From an uncultured Blautia sp. (GTDB taxonomy: Bacteria; Bacillota; Clostridia; Lachnospirales; Lachnospiraceae): a stretch of 55,215 nucleotides of DNA. Under the pieces are notes generated by a model. The model saw only the letters and a list, made by a program, of their open reading frames with translations, was not told the origin of the DNA and did not search any database. Below, piece by piece: positions 6,892 to 16,305 of the stretch. The stretch spans positions 1 through 55,215 of the forward strand of contig UQJE01000006.1 of NCBI GenBank assembly GCA_900541345.1, given 5' to 3'. The position numbers and the translations under genes were made by a program. Numbering within the stretch: position 1 is the first letter of the stretch; every line of letters begins with the position of its first letter.

Positions 6892-9354
6892 TTATTTTTT
6901 ATCTACAATTACCTTGTCCAGTTTCCAGATGTCATCTACATATTCCTGGATTGTTCTGTCAGAAGTGAATTTACCGCTGTTCGCCGTATTAAGAAGAGCC
7001 ATCTTCGCCCATCTCTTTTCATCTCTGTAAGCTTCCTCCACACGTTTCTGTGCTTCTGCATAAGCACGGAAATCTGCAAGGATAAAGTATCTGTCCGGAC
7101 GGTCTGTATTCTTTGTATTTAACAGAGAATCATAAAGGTCGCGGAACAGCTCTGTATCGTCGGAGAAGGTTCCGTTAATAAGCTGCATTAATACCTGACG
7201 AATGTCTCCGTCTGTATTGTAAATCACATTCGGATCATATCCGCCGTTGTTTTCGTAATTGATTACCTCATCAGAGCTTAAACCGAAAATAAACGCATTT
7301 TCTGCACCAACCTCTTCCACGATTTCCACGTTAGCACCGTCCATCGTTCCAAGTGTAGGAGCACCATTTAACATGAACTTCATGTTTCCTGTACCGGAAG
7401 CTTCTTTACTTGCTGTAGAAATCTGCTCGGAAACGTCTGCTGCCGCAAAAATCATTTCTGCATTGGAAACACGGTAGTTTTCAATAAATACAACTTTCAG
7501 TTTTCCGTTAATGGAAGCATCGTTGTTTACCACATCTGCAACAGAGTTGATCAGTTTAATGATTTTCTTTGCTGTATGGTATCCTGCTGATGCCTTTGCG
7601 CCAAAAATAAATGTTCTTGGATAGAAGTCCATCTCCGGATGCTGCTTAATCTGGTTATACAGATAAATTACATGAAGAATGTTTAAAAGCTGACGTTTGT
7701 ACTCGTGAAGTCTCTTAACCTGCACATCGAAAATAGAATGCGGGTCAACTTCCACTCCATTATGCTCCAGAATATATTTTGCAAGACGAACCTTATTCTG
7801 GTACTTAATATTCATAAACTCCTGAAGAGCCTTCTCATCATCTGCATAAACAGCCAGTTTTTTAAGCTGCGGCAGGTCTGTGATCCAATCCGGTCCGATG
7901 TGGTCTGTCACCCATTTTGCAAGAAGCGGATTTCCGTGAAGAAGGAATCTTCTCTGTGTAATACCGTTTGTCTTATTATTAAATTTCTCCGGCATCATCT
8001 CATAAAAATCATGAAGCTCCTGATTTTTCAGGATCTCTGTATGAAGGCGTGCAACACCATTTACAGAGAAGCCTGCAACGATTGCAAGGTGAGCCATCTT
8101 AACCTGTCCGTCATAAATGATTGCCATTTTTTTGATCTTCTCATAATTTCCCGGATATTTTGCCTGAATATCCAGAATGAAACGGCGGTTGATCTCTTCA
8201 ATAATCTGGTATACTCTCGGAAGAAGTCTGGAGAACAGCTCAATCGGCCATTTTTCCAGAGCCTCTGACATAATGGTATGGTTTGTATATGCACAGCATT
8301 TTGTTGTAACTGCCCATGCTTCGTCCCAGCCAAGACCTTCCTCATCAAGAAGAATACGCATAAGCTCTGCAACTGCAACTGTCGGATGGGTATCGTTCAT
8401 CTGGAAGCAGACTTTTTCATAAAGCTTTCTGATGTCACTGTGATTTTTCTTATATTTTTCGATCGCAGCCTGAATACTTGCAGAAACAAAGAAGTACTGC
8501 TGTTTCAGACGAAGTTCTTTTCCTGCATAATGGTTATCGTTCGGATAAAGAACCTCAACAATATTGCGGGCAAGGTTTTCCTGCTCAACCGCTTTCTTGT
8601 AATCGCCTTTATCAAAGGAATCCAGTTCAAAATCAACGATTGGTTCTGCATCCCAGATACGAAGAGTATTTACAACCTTGTTATTATATCCAACAATCGG
8701 CATATCATAAGGAATTGCCTTTACAGCCTGGTATCCCTCATGGATAAACTTATTCTGTCCTGTTGCATGGTCGTATTCCACTCTTACATAACCGCCAAAA
8801 TGCACTTCCTTTGCATACTCCGGACGGCGAAGTTCAAATGGATAGCCGTTTTTCAGCCAGTTATCCGGCGCTTCAATCTGGAAGCCGTTTTCAATTTTCT
8901 GTTTAAACATACCGTAACGATAACGGATTCCGCAGCCATATGCACAGTAGTTTAAAGTAGCAAGAGAATCCAGGAAACATGCCGCAAGACGTCCAAGACC
9001 ACCGTTTCCAAGAGCCGGATCCGGCTCCTGGTCTTCAAGGCAGTTTAAGTCCAGACCAAGCTCCTCAAGAGCTTCCTGAACTTCTCCGTAAGCTCCCAGG
9101 TTGATCAGGTTATTTCCAAGGGCACGTCCCATAAGAAATTCCATAGACATATAGTAGAGAACCTTCGGGTCCTGCTCATCATAAGCGTTCTGTGTCTCCA
9201 GCCAGTTATCAATAATTACATCTTTTACTGTGTAACTGACTGCCTGAAAAATCTGCTCCTGTGTAGCTTCCTCCAGTGTTTTTCTGTAAAGGAACTTTAC
9301 ATTATCTTTTACACTCTGCTTAAAAGCTTCTTTTTTAAACTGTTTATCAATCAT
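6892..9354 (-). CDS. glgP: Glycogen/alpha-glucan phosphorylase
   Basis: Releases glucose-1-phosphate from glycogen or maltodextrin by phosphorolysis in the cytoplasm. The 820-residue length fits the GT35 family. Recognisable blocks include MEFLMGRALGNNL, DPALGNGGLGRLAACFLDS, QMNDTHPTVAVAELMR and the pyridoxal-phosphate site EASGTGNMKFMLNGAP, with Lys659 as the predicted Schiff-base lysine. The start has AAGGAAGGAG about 8 bases upstream. It begins only 32 bases after ileS on the same strand with no terminator visible between them, so it may be read through from the ileS T-box promoter as well as from any promoter of its own. No other glycogen genes are in the window. Confidence 0.97.
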   Translation of the reverse strand: MIDKQFKKEAFKQSVKDNVKFLYRKTLEEATQEQIFQAVSYTVKDVIIDNWLETQNAYDEQDPKVLYYMSMEFLMGRALGNNLINLGAYGEVQEALEELGLDLNCLEDQEPDPALGNGGLGRLAACFLDSLATLNYCAYGCGIRYRYGMFKQKIENGFQIEAPDNWLKNGYPFELRRPEYAKEVHFGGYVRVEYDHATGQNKFIHEGYQAVKAIPYDMPIVGYNNKVVNTLRIWDAEPIVDFELDSFDKGDYKKAVEQENLARNIVEVLYPNDNHYAGKELRLKQQYFFVSASIQAAIEKYKKNHSDIRKLYEKVCFQMNDTHPTVAVAELMRILLDEEGLGWDEAWAVTTKCCAYTNHTIMSEALEKWPIELFSRLLPRVYQIIEEINRRFILDIQAKYPGNYEKIKKMAIIYDGQVKMAHLAIVAGFSVNGVARLHTEILKNQELHDFYEMMPEKFNNKTNGITQRRFLLHGNPLLAKWVTDHIGPDWITDLPQLKKLAVYADDEKALQEFMNIKYQNKVRLAKYILEHNGVEVDPHSIFDVQVKRLHEYKRQLLNILHVIYLYNQIKQHPEMDFYPRTFIFGAKASAGYHTAKKIIKLINSVADVVNNDASINGKLKVVFIENYRVSNAEMIFAAADVSEQISTASKEASGTGNMKFMLNGAPTLGTMDGANVEIVEEVGAENAFIFGLSSDEVINYENNGGYDPNVIYNTDGDIRQVLMQLINGTFSDDTELFRDLYDSLLNTKNTDRPDRYFILADFRAYAEAQKRVEEAYRDEKRWAKMALLNTANSGKFTSDRTIQEYVDDIWKLDKVIVDKK

Positions 9355-9386
9355 TTATTTGTCTCCTTCCTTTTATATGAGCACTT

Positions 9387-12300
9387 TTATAATTTTGTCA
9401 CTGCAAGAGTAACCTGTTCTTTATTGATATTCCAGTCCTTCACGTAGCCGTCTGTTTCACCAAAGATTACATTCTCAGCAAGAACTTCACCTTTGATCTC
9501 TTCCTCATGAGCTTTCATAATGCTCTCAATCTTTTCATTATCTTTTGCGTAAATACAGATTTTATCCATAACCTCAAATCCGGCCTCTTTACGCATTGTC
9601 TGTACCTTACTGATGATTTCACGAACAAAACCTTCCTCAAGAAGCTCCGGTGTAAGGTTTGTGTCAAGTACAACGGAAATTGTTCCGTCTGTCTCTGTCA
9701 CATATCCTTCTGTCTGTGCTGTCTCGATTAAAAGATCTTCCTCTGTAAGCTCTGCTTTATTTCCATCAATATCAAGAACGAGAACGCCATTTGCGCGAAG
9801 CTCATTCATTGCTTTTGTTCCGTCAATTTCATTTAATGCCTGACGGATTCCGTTAAGAAGCTTGCCGTATTTTGGTCCTACTGTGCGAAGCTGCGGTTTA
9901 AAGCTGTAGGAAATGAAGGATTCCACATCATCTGCAAATTTCACTTCTTTTACATTCAGCTCATCTGCAATAATATCTGTATAGAAACTGTCCATTGCCT
10001 TTTCTGCTTTCACAAACATCGTTCCGATTGGCTGACGGTTTTTAATGTTTGCTGTATTTCTGCAGGCACGTCCGAGAACAACAATGTCGAGAAGCTCTTC
10101 CATATTTTCTTCCAGTTCTTTGTCGATCCACTCTTCTTTTACTTCCGGGAAGTCGCAGAGATGGATACTCTCCGGAGCAGATGCATCGATGCTTTTCACA
10201 AGATTCTGGTAAATATCTTCTGTCATAAACGGAACCATAGGAGCTGCCGCTTTTGCGATTGTCACAAGCGCTGTGTAAAGAGTCATATAAGCATTGATCT
10301 TATCCTGCTCCATGCCCTTTGCCCAGAAACGCTCACGGCTTCTTCTTACATACCAGTTACTCATATCATCTACAAAATCCTGAAGCGCTCTCGCAGTCTC
10401 CGGAATCTTGTAATTTGCAAGATTTTCATCTACTGTTTTAACTACTGTGTTTAATTTGCTTAACAGCCACTTGTCCATAACCGGAAGTTTATCGTATTCC
10501 AGTGTGTATTTTGTAGCGTCAAACTCATCAATGTTTGCGTATAATACGAAGAATGCGTAAGTATTCCACAGAGTGCTCATAAATTTACGCTGTCCTTCTA
10601 CAACGGCTTTTCCGTGGAAACGGTTTGGAAGCCACGGAGCACTGTTTACATAGAAATACCAGCGAATCGCATCCGCGCCGTATTTTTCAAGCGCATCAAA
10701 CGGATCTACCGCATTTCCCTTCGATTTACTCATCTTCTGTCCGTTCTCATCCTGTACATGGCCAAGCACAATTACATTCTTATACGGAGCCTTGTTAAAG
10801 AGAAGTGTGGACTCTGCAAGAAGAGAGTAGAACCATCCTCTTGTCTGGTCAACCGCCTCGGAAATAAAGTCTGCCGGGAACTGCTGCTCAAACAGATCCT
10901 TATTTTCAAATGGATAATGGTGCTGTGCAAACGGCATTGCACCGGAGTCAAACCAGCAGTCAAGAACTTCCGGAACACGGTGCATTGTGCCGCCGCACTC
11001 CGGACATTTCAATGTGATCTCATCAATATACGGACGGTGAAGCTCCACTGTTTTTGCTCTCTCGTCACCGCTCATTTCCACAAGTTCCTGGCGGCTTCCA
11101 ATAGAGTGCATATGTCCGCATTCACATTCCCAGATATTAAGAGGTGTACCCCAGTAACGGTTTCTGGAAATACCCCAGTCCTGAACATTTTCAAGCCAGT
11201 CGCCGAAACGTCCCTTACCAATGCTTTCCGGAATCCAGTTAATTGTGTTGTTGTTGCGGATCAAATCCTCTTTCACTGCTGTCATTTTGATGAACCAGGA
11301 CTCTCTTGCATAATAAATAAGAGGTGTGTCACATCTCCAGCAATGTGGATAATCATGTTCAAATTTCGGAGCGTCAAACAGCTTTCCTTCTTTGTCGAGA
11401 TCTGTGAGAACCATCGGGTCTGCTGCCTTTACAAAAGTTCCGGCATATGGTGTCTCTTTTGACATATTTCCCTGTCCGTCAACAAACTGTACAAACGGAA
11501 GGTTGTAATCACGTCCTACACGGTTATCATCCTCACCGAATGCCGGCGCAATATGAACGATACCAGTACCGTCTCCCATTGTTACGTAATGGTCGCATGT
11601 TACAAAATGGCCTTTTTTCTTCTGTTTTGCAGCTGCTTCTCCTGTGCAGGCAAAAAGCGGCTCGTATTCTTTGTATTCCAGATCTTTTCCAACATATTTC
11701 TCAAGAACTTCATATGCCGGTGTTTCTTCTGTGCCCAGTTTTCCAAGAACTGTATCAAGAAGAGCTTCTGCCATATAATAAGTGTATCCGTCTGCTGCTT
11801 TTACTTTGCAATATGCTTCATCCGGATTTACGCAGAGAGCCACGTTGGACGGAAGTGTCCAAGGTGTTGTTGTCCATGCCAGGAAATAAGCATCTTCTCC
11901 CACTACTTTAAAACGTACAATAGCGGAACGTTCTTTTACTGTCTTATATCCCTGAGAAACCTCCTGTGCAGAAAGCGGAGTTCCGCAGCGCGGGCAGTAA
12001 GGAACAATCTTAAAGCCTTTATAAAGAAGCTTTTTATCCCAGATTTCTTTTAATGCCCACCATTCAGATTCAATATAATTGTCCTCGTATGTTACATAAG
12101 GATGCTCCATATCTGCCCAGAAACCAACTGTAGAAGAGAAGTCCTCCCACATACCTTTATATTTCCATACGCTTTCCTTACACTGTTTGATGAACGGTTC
12201 CATACCGTATTCTTCAATCTGCTCTTTTCCATCAAGGCCAAGCTTTTTCTCAACTTCAAGCTCAACCGGCAGACCGTGCGTATCCCATCCGGCTTTACGC

Positions 12301-12539
12301 GGAACCATATTTCCTTTCATTGTACGGTATCTTGGAATCATATCCTTGATAACACGTGTGAGCACATGACCGATGTGCGGCTTTCCATTTGCTGTAGGCG
12401 GTCCGTCATAAAATGTGTAAGTCTCGCCTTCCTTGCGGTTTTCCATACTCTTTTCAAAGATATGGTTTTCTTTCCAGAACTGTTCTACTTTTTTTTCGCG
12501 TTCTACGAAATTCAGATTCGTGTCTACTTTCTGGTACAC
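9387..12539 (-). CDS. ileS: Isoleucyl-tRNA synthetase, long IleS2-like form
   Basis: Charges tRNA-Ile. Class I signatures are present: the HIGH box in GKPHIGHVLTR and KMSKSKGN, with the CP1 editing domain between them (TTTPWTLPSN, GTGIVHIAPAFGEDD). Anticodon-binding helices follow (WYVRRSRERFW). At 1050 residues it is longer than the bacterial type-1 enzyme, and the block arrangement fits the IleS2 (eukaryote-like) group, members of which are often intrinsically tolerant to mupirocin; that property is inferred from the family only. Expression is under an isoleucine T-box leader. The ATG follows AGGAGGAAGA in the leader. Confidence 0.97.
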   Translation of the reverse strand: MYQKVDTNLNFVEREKKVEQFWKENHIFEKSMENRKEGETYTFYDGPPTANGKPHIGHVLTRVIKDMIPRYRTMKGNMVPRKAGWDTHGLPVELEVEKKLGLDGKEQIEEYGMEPFIKQCKESVWKYKGMWEDFSSTVGFWADMEHPYVTYEDNYIESEWWALKEIWDKKLLYKGFKIVPYCPRCGTPLSAQEVSQGYKTVKERSAIVRFKVVGEDAYFLAWTTTPWTLPSNVALCVNPDEAYCKVKAADGYTYYMAEALLDTVLGKLGTEETPAYEVLEKYVGKDLEYKEYEPLFACTGEAAAKQKKKGHFVTCDHYVTMGDGTGIVHIAPAFGEDDNRVGRDYNLPFVQFVDGQGNMSKETPYAGTFVKAADPMVLTDLDKEGKLFDAPKFEHDYPHCWRCDTPLIYYARESWFIKMTAVKEDLIRNNNTINWIPESIGKGRFGDWLENVQDWGISRNRYWGTPLNIWECECGHMHSIGSRQELVEMSGDERAKTVELHRPYIDEITLKCPECGGTMHRVPEVLDCWFDSGAMPFAQHHYPFENKDLFEQQFPADFISEAVDQTRGWFYSLLAESTLLFNKAPYKNVIVLGHVQDENGQKMSKSKGNAVDPFDALEKYGADAIRWYFYVNSAPWLPNRFHGKAVVEGQRKFMSTLWNTYAFFVLYANIDEFDATKYTLEYDKLPVMDKWLLSKLNTVVKTVDENLANYKIPETARALQDFVDDMSNWYVRRSRERFWAKGMEQDKINAYMTLYTALVTIAKAAAPMVPFMTEDIYQNLVKSIDASAPESIHLCDFPEVKEEWIDKELEENMEELLDIVVLGRACRNTANIKNRQPIGTMFVKAEKAMDSFYTDIIADELNVKEVKFADDVESFISYSFKPQLRTVGPKYGKLLNGIRQALNEIDGTKAMNELRANGVLVLDIDGNKAELTEEDLLIETAQTEGYVTETDGTISVVLDTNLTPELLEEGFVREIISKVQTMRKEAGFEVMDKICIYAKDNEKIESIMKAHEEEIKGEVLAENVIFGETDGYVKDWNINKEQVTLAVTKL

Positions 12540-12602
12540 TGTTCTTCCTCCTGATTTTTCATTTTTGTATCGCAGTGCAGGCTTTTTCCCGCTTTTTAAT
12601 AA

Positions 12603-12860
12603 ACAAAAAAGCTCTCAATCCTATGTAAAAGGACGAAGAGCTGTTCTTTCGTTATACCACCTGTTACACTGTACGGGCACTGCGCCGATACATGTTCCCT
12701 GTAACGTGGGAAAACCGTCATTTCCTACCGGGCTTACCTTCGGAAATGAAACTCCGGAGTGATCTTCTTTTGTACCTACTTGCACCGGGTTCCCACCATC
12801 CCCGGCTCTCTGATGCCTTTCTGTACAACTTACTGTCTCCATCATAGTTTTTTCCTTGTC
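12603..12860 (-). ncRNA. Isoleucine T-box leader of ileS
   Basis: On the minus strand the leader carries the standard T-box elements. A stem I region has the AGAGCCGGGGATGGTG and GGTGCAAG segments. The specifier loop reads GAAGATCACTCCGGAGT, with the specifier codon ATC (Ile) at 12761-12763. The antiterminator bulge sequence CAGGTGGTATAACG lies near 12647-12662. A terminator follows: AGCTCTTCGTCC facing GGATTGAGAGCT, then TTTTTTG at about 12603-12642. Uncharged tRNA-Ile is expected to stabilise the antiterminator and allow ileS transcription. The codon assignment agrees with the downstream gene. Confidence 0.93.
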
Positions 12861-12866
12861 CTTTCC

Positions 12867-12896
12867 ATTATAGTCTGTATAAATTCCATATGTCAA
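12867..12896 (-). promoter_or_regulatory. SigA-type promoter of the ileS T-box transcript
   Basis: TTGACA (12891-12896) and TATAAT (12867-12872), 18 bp apart on the minus strand; both hexamers are perfect. Confidence 0.88.
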
Positions 12897-12911
12897 GCCC
12901 TTTTCCCCTCC

Positions 12912-12940
12912 TTTACAGGATTTTACCTGTCTGTTATACT
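12912..12940 (+). promoter_or_regulatory. Promoter of the nucleoside hydrolase operon
   Basis: TTTACA (12912-12917), 17-bp spacer, TATACT (12935-12940), 55 bases before the ATG. It is divergent from the ileS promoter. Confidence 0.7.
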
Positions 12941-12995
12941 GGAGAAAGCAAAAAACACTTATAACAAACACTTACATAACTAAGGAGGTTCTCCT

Positions 12996-13958
12996 ATGGC
13001 AGAAAAAATAAAAGTAATTATGGACTGTGACCCGGGCATTGACGATGCTCTTGCAATGGCTTATCTTGCTTCCAACCAGGATGTTCTCGAGCTTCTCGCA
13101 ATTACCTCTGTAAGCGGAAACCAGTCTATTGAAAAAGTAACACGAAATGCATTGGATCTGGCAGAATTTTACGGACTGGAGGTTCCTGTTGCCGAAGGCG
13201 CTCACGAACCGCTTGTACGTGAGCCGCAGTTTGCAGGAGAAGTCCACGGAAATACAGGTCTTGGAAACTGTGTTCTCCCAAAAGCAGCCAGACAGCCTGA
13301 AAAAGAAAATGCAGTTCTTTTCCTTCATAAAGTTTTATCTTCCCTTCCGGACGGCGAACAGGCAGTTCTTGTCCCTACCGGTCCGCTTACAAATATCGCT
13401 CTCCTTCTGAAAACTTTTCCGGAGATTAAATCCAAAATTCGGGAAATCGTTTTTATGGGAGGAGCTGCAAAAGGCGGAAACGTAACACCTGCAGCAGAAT
13501 TTAATATTTATGTAGATCCGGAAGCAGCGCAGATTGTGTGTAAAGCAGGTATTCCTCTTGTTATGTGCGGTCTTGATGTGACAACACAGTGTTTCCTTAC
13601 AAAAAACCAGATTGCAAAGCTGTGTCAGTCCAACAATGAAGTTGCAAAAGTCTGCGGAGATATGGCAGGCTTCTATATCAGTCAGCCCTACAATAAATAT
13701 AAAGGAACTGTAAATGTACACGACGCGGTTCCCTTTATGTATCTTGTACACCCTGAATTTTTCAGCGGGGAAAAAGCAAAAATAAGTACAGACTGCTCTG
13801 AAGGCGTTTCCAGAGGAAGCACCCTGTGCGATTTCCGCTGGTGGAATTATGAAGAAGAAGAAATGAACGCTCTCGTTCTTACCAAAGCAGATACTGAACA
13901 GTTTCAGCAGCATCTTATTTCCGCTATTTATGAGTTAGGAGAAGCCAGAAAATCATGA
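12996..13958 (+). CDS. Inosine-uridine-preferring nucleoside hydrolase family protein
   Basis: Hydrolyses the N-glycosidic bond of ribonucleosides to base and ribose (purine/pyrimidine salvage), cytoplasmic. The 320-residue chain has the family hallmark DCDPGIDDALA at about residues 9-19 (calcium- and ribose-binding Asp cluster). It also has VSGNQSIEKVTRNAL, the VPTGPLTNIALLL segment, the conserved Asn/Glu region AEFNIYVDPEAA, and HDAVP near the C-terminus, whose Asp is the last calcium ligand. Exact base preference (RihA/B/C type) cannot be read from sequence. AAGGAGG stands 8 bases before ATG. Its last codons overlap the next gene by 4 bases, so both are probably translated together. Confidence 0.93.
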   Translation: MAEKIKVIMDCDPGIDDALAMAYLASNQDVLELLAITSVSGNQSIEKVTRNALDLAEFYGLEVPVAEGAHEPLVREPQFAGEVHGNTGLGNCVLPKAARQPEKENAVLFLHKVLSSLPDGEQAVLVPTGPLTNIALLLKTFPEIKSKIREIVFMGGAAKGGNVTPAAEFNIYVDPEAAQIVCKAGIPLVMCGLDVTTQCFLTKNQIAKLCQSNNEVAKVCGDMAGFYISQPYNKYKGTVNVHDAVPFMYLVHPEFFSGEKAKISTDCSEGVSRGSTLCDFRWWNYEEEEMNALVLTKADTEQFQQHLISAIYELGEARKS

Positions 13959-14914
13959 ATTTTATTGTTTTTGACCTGGAATGGAACCAAAGCCCGGAGG
14001 GGAAAAAATATTCCAACCGCCGCCTTCCCTTTGAAATCATAGAGATAGGCGCTGTAAAACTGAATGAACGAAAAGAAACGGTTGACACCTTCCACAGACT
14101 GATCAAGCCTCAGGTATACAACTGGATCCACAACAGTATCCGGGAAGTTATCCATGTCAATTACAAAGATCTGGAAACAGGCACCCCCTTTCCCCAGGCT
14201 GTCCGGGAATTTATCGAATGGTGCGGTGACGACTGGCATTTCTGTACCTGGGGAAACCAGGACGTAATGGAGCTTCAGCGGAACATGAAGTATTATGAAC
14301 TTTTGCATCTTCTTCCCGGCCCTGTTGCCTACTACGACATACAGAAGCTTTTCTCTTCCTGTTTCGAGGACGGGGAATCCCGCCGTTCCCTTGAATACGC
14401 AATCGACTTTCTCGGCATAAAAAAGGGCGATAATTTTCACCGCGCCTTTGCAGATGCCTTTTATACAGCAAAAGTATTAGCATTTATGGAAAACAAAAAA
14501 ATTCTTCCTTTCTACTCTCTTGACGTTTACCAAAACCCCAAAAGCCGAAAGGAAGAAATCCATATTTCTTATCCAACATATGATAAATTTATTTCACGGG
14601 AATTTTCTTCCCGGGAGCGCACCATAAAAGACAGAGAGGTTTCCAGTACAAAATGCCCTGTCTGCCATAAGCCTGCAAAACGAAAAATCCGCTGGTTTAT
14701 GAACAATTCAAAAATTTACTACAGCGTTTCCAACTGTCAGGAACACGGATATATCATTGGAAAAATCCGTATCCGCAAAACAGAAGAAGGGCTTTATTTT
14801 GCCATTAAAACATTAAAACCCGTCTCAATAGAAGAGGCGGAGGAAATCCGTGAAAAACGGGAAGCCCTCCGCCTGAAAAAACAGTTAAAGAGACGGTCTG
14901 AGAAGGAGCTCTGA
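13955..14914 (+). CDS. DEDD-family 3'-5' exonuclease with C-terminal zinc-ribbon-like module
   Basis: RNase T/DNA polymerase III epsilon-type exonuclease. The Exo I motif FDLEWN is at residues 4-9. The Exo II region (CTWGNQDVMEL) and Exo III region (NFHRAFADAFYTAKV) follow, giving a DEDDh arrangement. It resembles the KapD/inhibitor-of-KinA-type exonucleases, but its substrate is unknown. From about residue 233 a CPVC ... NCQEH pattern (C-x2-C-xn-C-x2-H) looks like a zinc ribbon, followed by a very basic Lys/Arg tail suited to nucleic-acid binding. It overlaps the nucleoside hydrolase by 4 bases (ATGA). Its 3' end overlaps the convergent dac gene by 30 bases. Confidence 0.85.
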   Translation: MNFIVFDLEWNQSPEGKKYSNRRLPFEIIEIGAVKLNERKETVDTFHRLIKPQVYNWIHNSIREVIHVNYKDLETGTPFPQAVREFIEWCGDDWHFCTWGNQDVMELQRNMKYYELLHLLPGPVAYYDIQKLFSSCFEDGESRRSLEYAIDFLGIKKGDNFHRAFADAFYTAKVLAFMENKKILPFYSLDVYQNPKSRKEEIHISYPTYDKFISREFSSRERTIKDREVSSTKCPVCHKPAKRKIRWFMNNSKIYYSVSNCQEHGYIIGKIRIRKTEEGLYFAIKTLKPVSIEEAEEIREKREALRLKKQLKRRSEKEL

Positions 14915-16138
14915 AAGGAGCTCTTTTTCATATTGCACGCCCTTTCCAACCAGGTGATCTTCATAATAATATTCATTTAAAATAGTTGGCATCCCCACTG
15001 CGCTTTCTAATGTTATTCTTTTAAGCGTCATCATGTCAGATGTAAAACCTTTCGGTACTGTGACATAAATCTGATGAGGATAATAAAATGCCATATCATT
15101 TCCGCAATTTTTCAGGAGATACTTTTCTCCCGGAAGATTCCTGAGCGTTACTGTACCGGTATCTACCTGCATGCTTACCTTCTGAAAATTATTAAATCCA
15201 TAATCAAGAAGCTGCGCCGTATCTGCATAAGCCCCGTTAATAGAATTCATCACAACTGCAACAAGGCGAATTTCTCCTCTTTTTGCGTATGTGACAAGAG
15301 TACTTCCCGCATCATCTGTATATCCCGTCTTTCCTCCCATAACGCCCTCATATGCGTAATCTCTTCCCTCCATCATCTTGTGATGATTGAGAAAATACCG
15401 GGTTTCTCCAAACTTGTTCGTAGGTGGAATCTCGTATAAAATTCTTGTAACAAACTTTCGAAACAGTGGATTATGCCATGCTGCATCTGCTATTTTTGCC
15501 ATATCTGCTGCTGTTGTAAAATGATTCTTATCCGGCAGACCATTTGGATTATTAAAATGGGTTCCTGTACATCCAAGCTCTCTTGCCCTCTTATTCATCA
15601 GCTCTACAAACTTCTTTACAGAACCACTGGTTTTTTCCGCCACAGCCAAGGAAACCTCATTTGCAGATTCCAGCATAACTGCCATAAGAGCCTGTTCTAC
15701 TGTAAATTCTTCTCCTGTATCTGCATAAATACTGGAACTTCCTGCCTCAATTCCATAAGCTGCCGCCTGTGACATCACAAGCTTATCCTCAAGTTTCAGA
15801 TTTTCACAGGCCAGAAGTGTTGTCATAATCTTTGTAATACTTGCCGGATACAATTTTTTATCTGCATTTTTACTGTAGAGAACAGAACCTGTCTGCATAT
15901 CTAGAAGAATTGCAGACTGCCCTTCTATTTTGGGTCCTTCAGGCCAGCCTGTAAGAGCGTCTGTATCCGCACTTTCTTTATAATACTCTGTGTGGGGAAC
16001 TGGTGTAGGCGTTGCTTCTGTTGCTGCCTGACTGTTTTCCTCCTCCGCATATATAAGACCCGGCTGTGAAATAAAAAGCCCTGCACAGAGAACACTGCAC
16101 AGCCACTTCCGCAGTCTTTGTTTTTTCATTTTTACCAT
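14885..16138 (-). CDS. D-alanyl-D-alanine carboxypeptidase (PBP5/DacF-type, serine peptidase S11)
   Basis: Trims the terminal D-Ala from peptidoglycan stem peptides at the outer face of the membrane. An N-terminal signal segment (about residues 10-31) leads to a short Pro/Thr linker and the penicillin-binding domain: SxxK as Ser100-Lys103 in PASITKIM, SxN in ESANEVSLAV, KTG in GGKTGYTDDAG. A C-terminal beta-rich domain (about 295-400) follows. The chain ends without an obvious long amphipathic anchor. The start is fixed by AGGAGG seven bases before ATG 16138. It is transcribed alone, convergent with the exonuclease. Confidence 0.94.
   Translation of the reverse strand: MVKMKKQRLRKWLCSVLCAGLFISQPGLIYAEEENSQAATEATPTPVPHTEYYKESADTDALTGWPEGPKIEGQSAILLDMQTGSVLYSKNADKKLYPASITKIMTTLLACENLKLEDKLVMSQAAAYGIEAGSSSIYADTGEEFTVEQALMAVMLESANEVSLAVAEKTSGSVKKFVELMNKRARELGCTGTHFNNPNGLPDKNHFTTAADMAKIADAAWHNPLFRKFVTRILYEIPPTNKFGETRYFLNHHKMMEGRDYAYEGVMGGKTGYTDDAGSTLVTYAKRGEIRLVAVVMNSINGAYADTAQLLDYGFNNFQKVSMQVDTGTVTLRNLPGEKYLLKNCGNDMAFYYPHQIYVTVPKGFTSDMMTLKRITLESAVGMPTILNEYYYEDHLVGKGVQYEKELLSELLLRPSL
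14906..14928 (+). terminator. Terminator inside overlapping convergent 3' ends
   Basis: GAGCTC (14906-14911) and GAGCTC (14918-14923) pair around TGAAAG, then TTTTT. The stem spans the exonuclease stop codon and lies within the last codons of the opposing carboxypeptidase gene. Confidence 0.6.
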
Positions 16139-16235
16139 AATTGTCCTCCTGATTTGTAAAACCCGCCGTCATAAACAGCCGCCGTGCTTCGCACTTCAGT
16201 ATACCATTTTTTTTTCATGAAGACTAGGCTTAACC

Positions 16236-16264
16236 TTCACTTTTTCCACAGTCTCTTTTATAAT
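16236..16264 (+). promoter_or_regulatory. Promoter of the TetR regulator gene
   Basis: TTCACT (16236-16241), 17-bp spacer, TATAAT (16259-16264), 41 bases before the ATG. Confidence 0.65.
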
Positions 16265-16305
16265 AAGGATAACCTATCCACAATTATCAACAGGGAGGAC
16301 TGTAT

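Noticed and set aside
7705..11462. Long plus-strand frames (up to 282 codons) opposite glgP and ileS
   Set aside because: Both minus-strand genes are clear full-length families; the frames are antisense shadows rich in Cys, His, Asn and Ile with no family match.
12540..12995. Short open frames on both strands between ileS and the nucleoside hydrolase
   Set aside because: The region is fully explained by the T-box leader and two divergent promoters.
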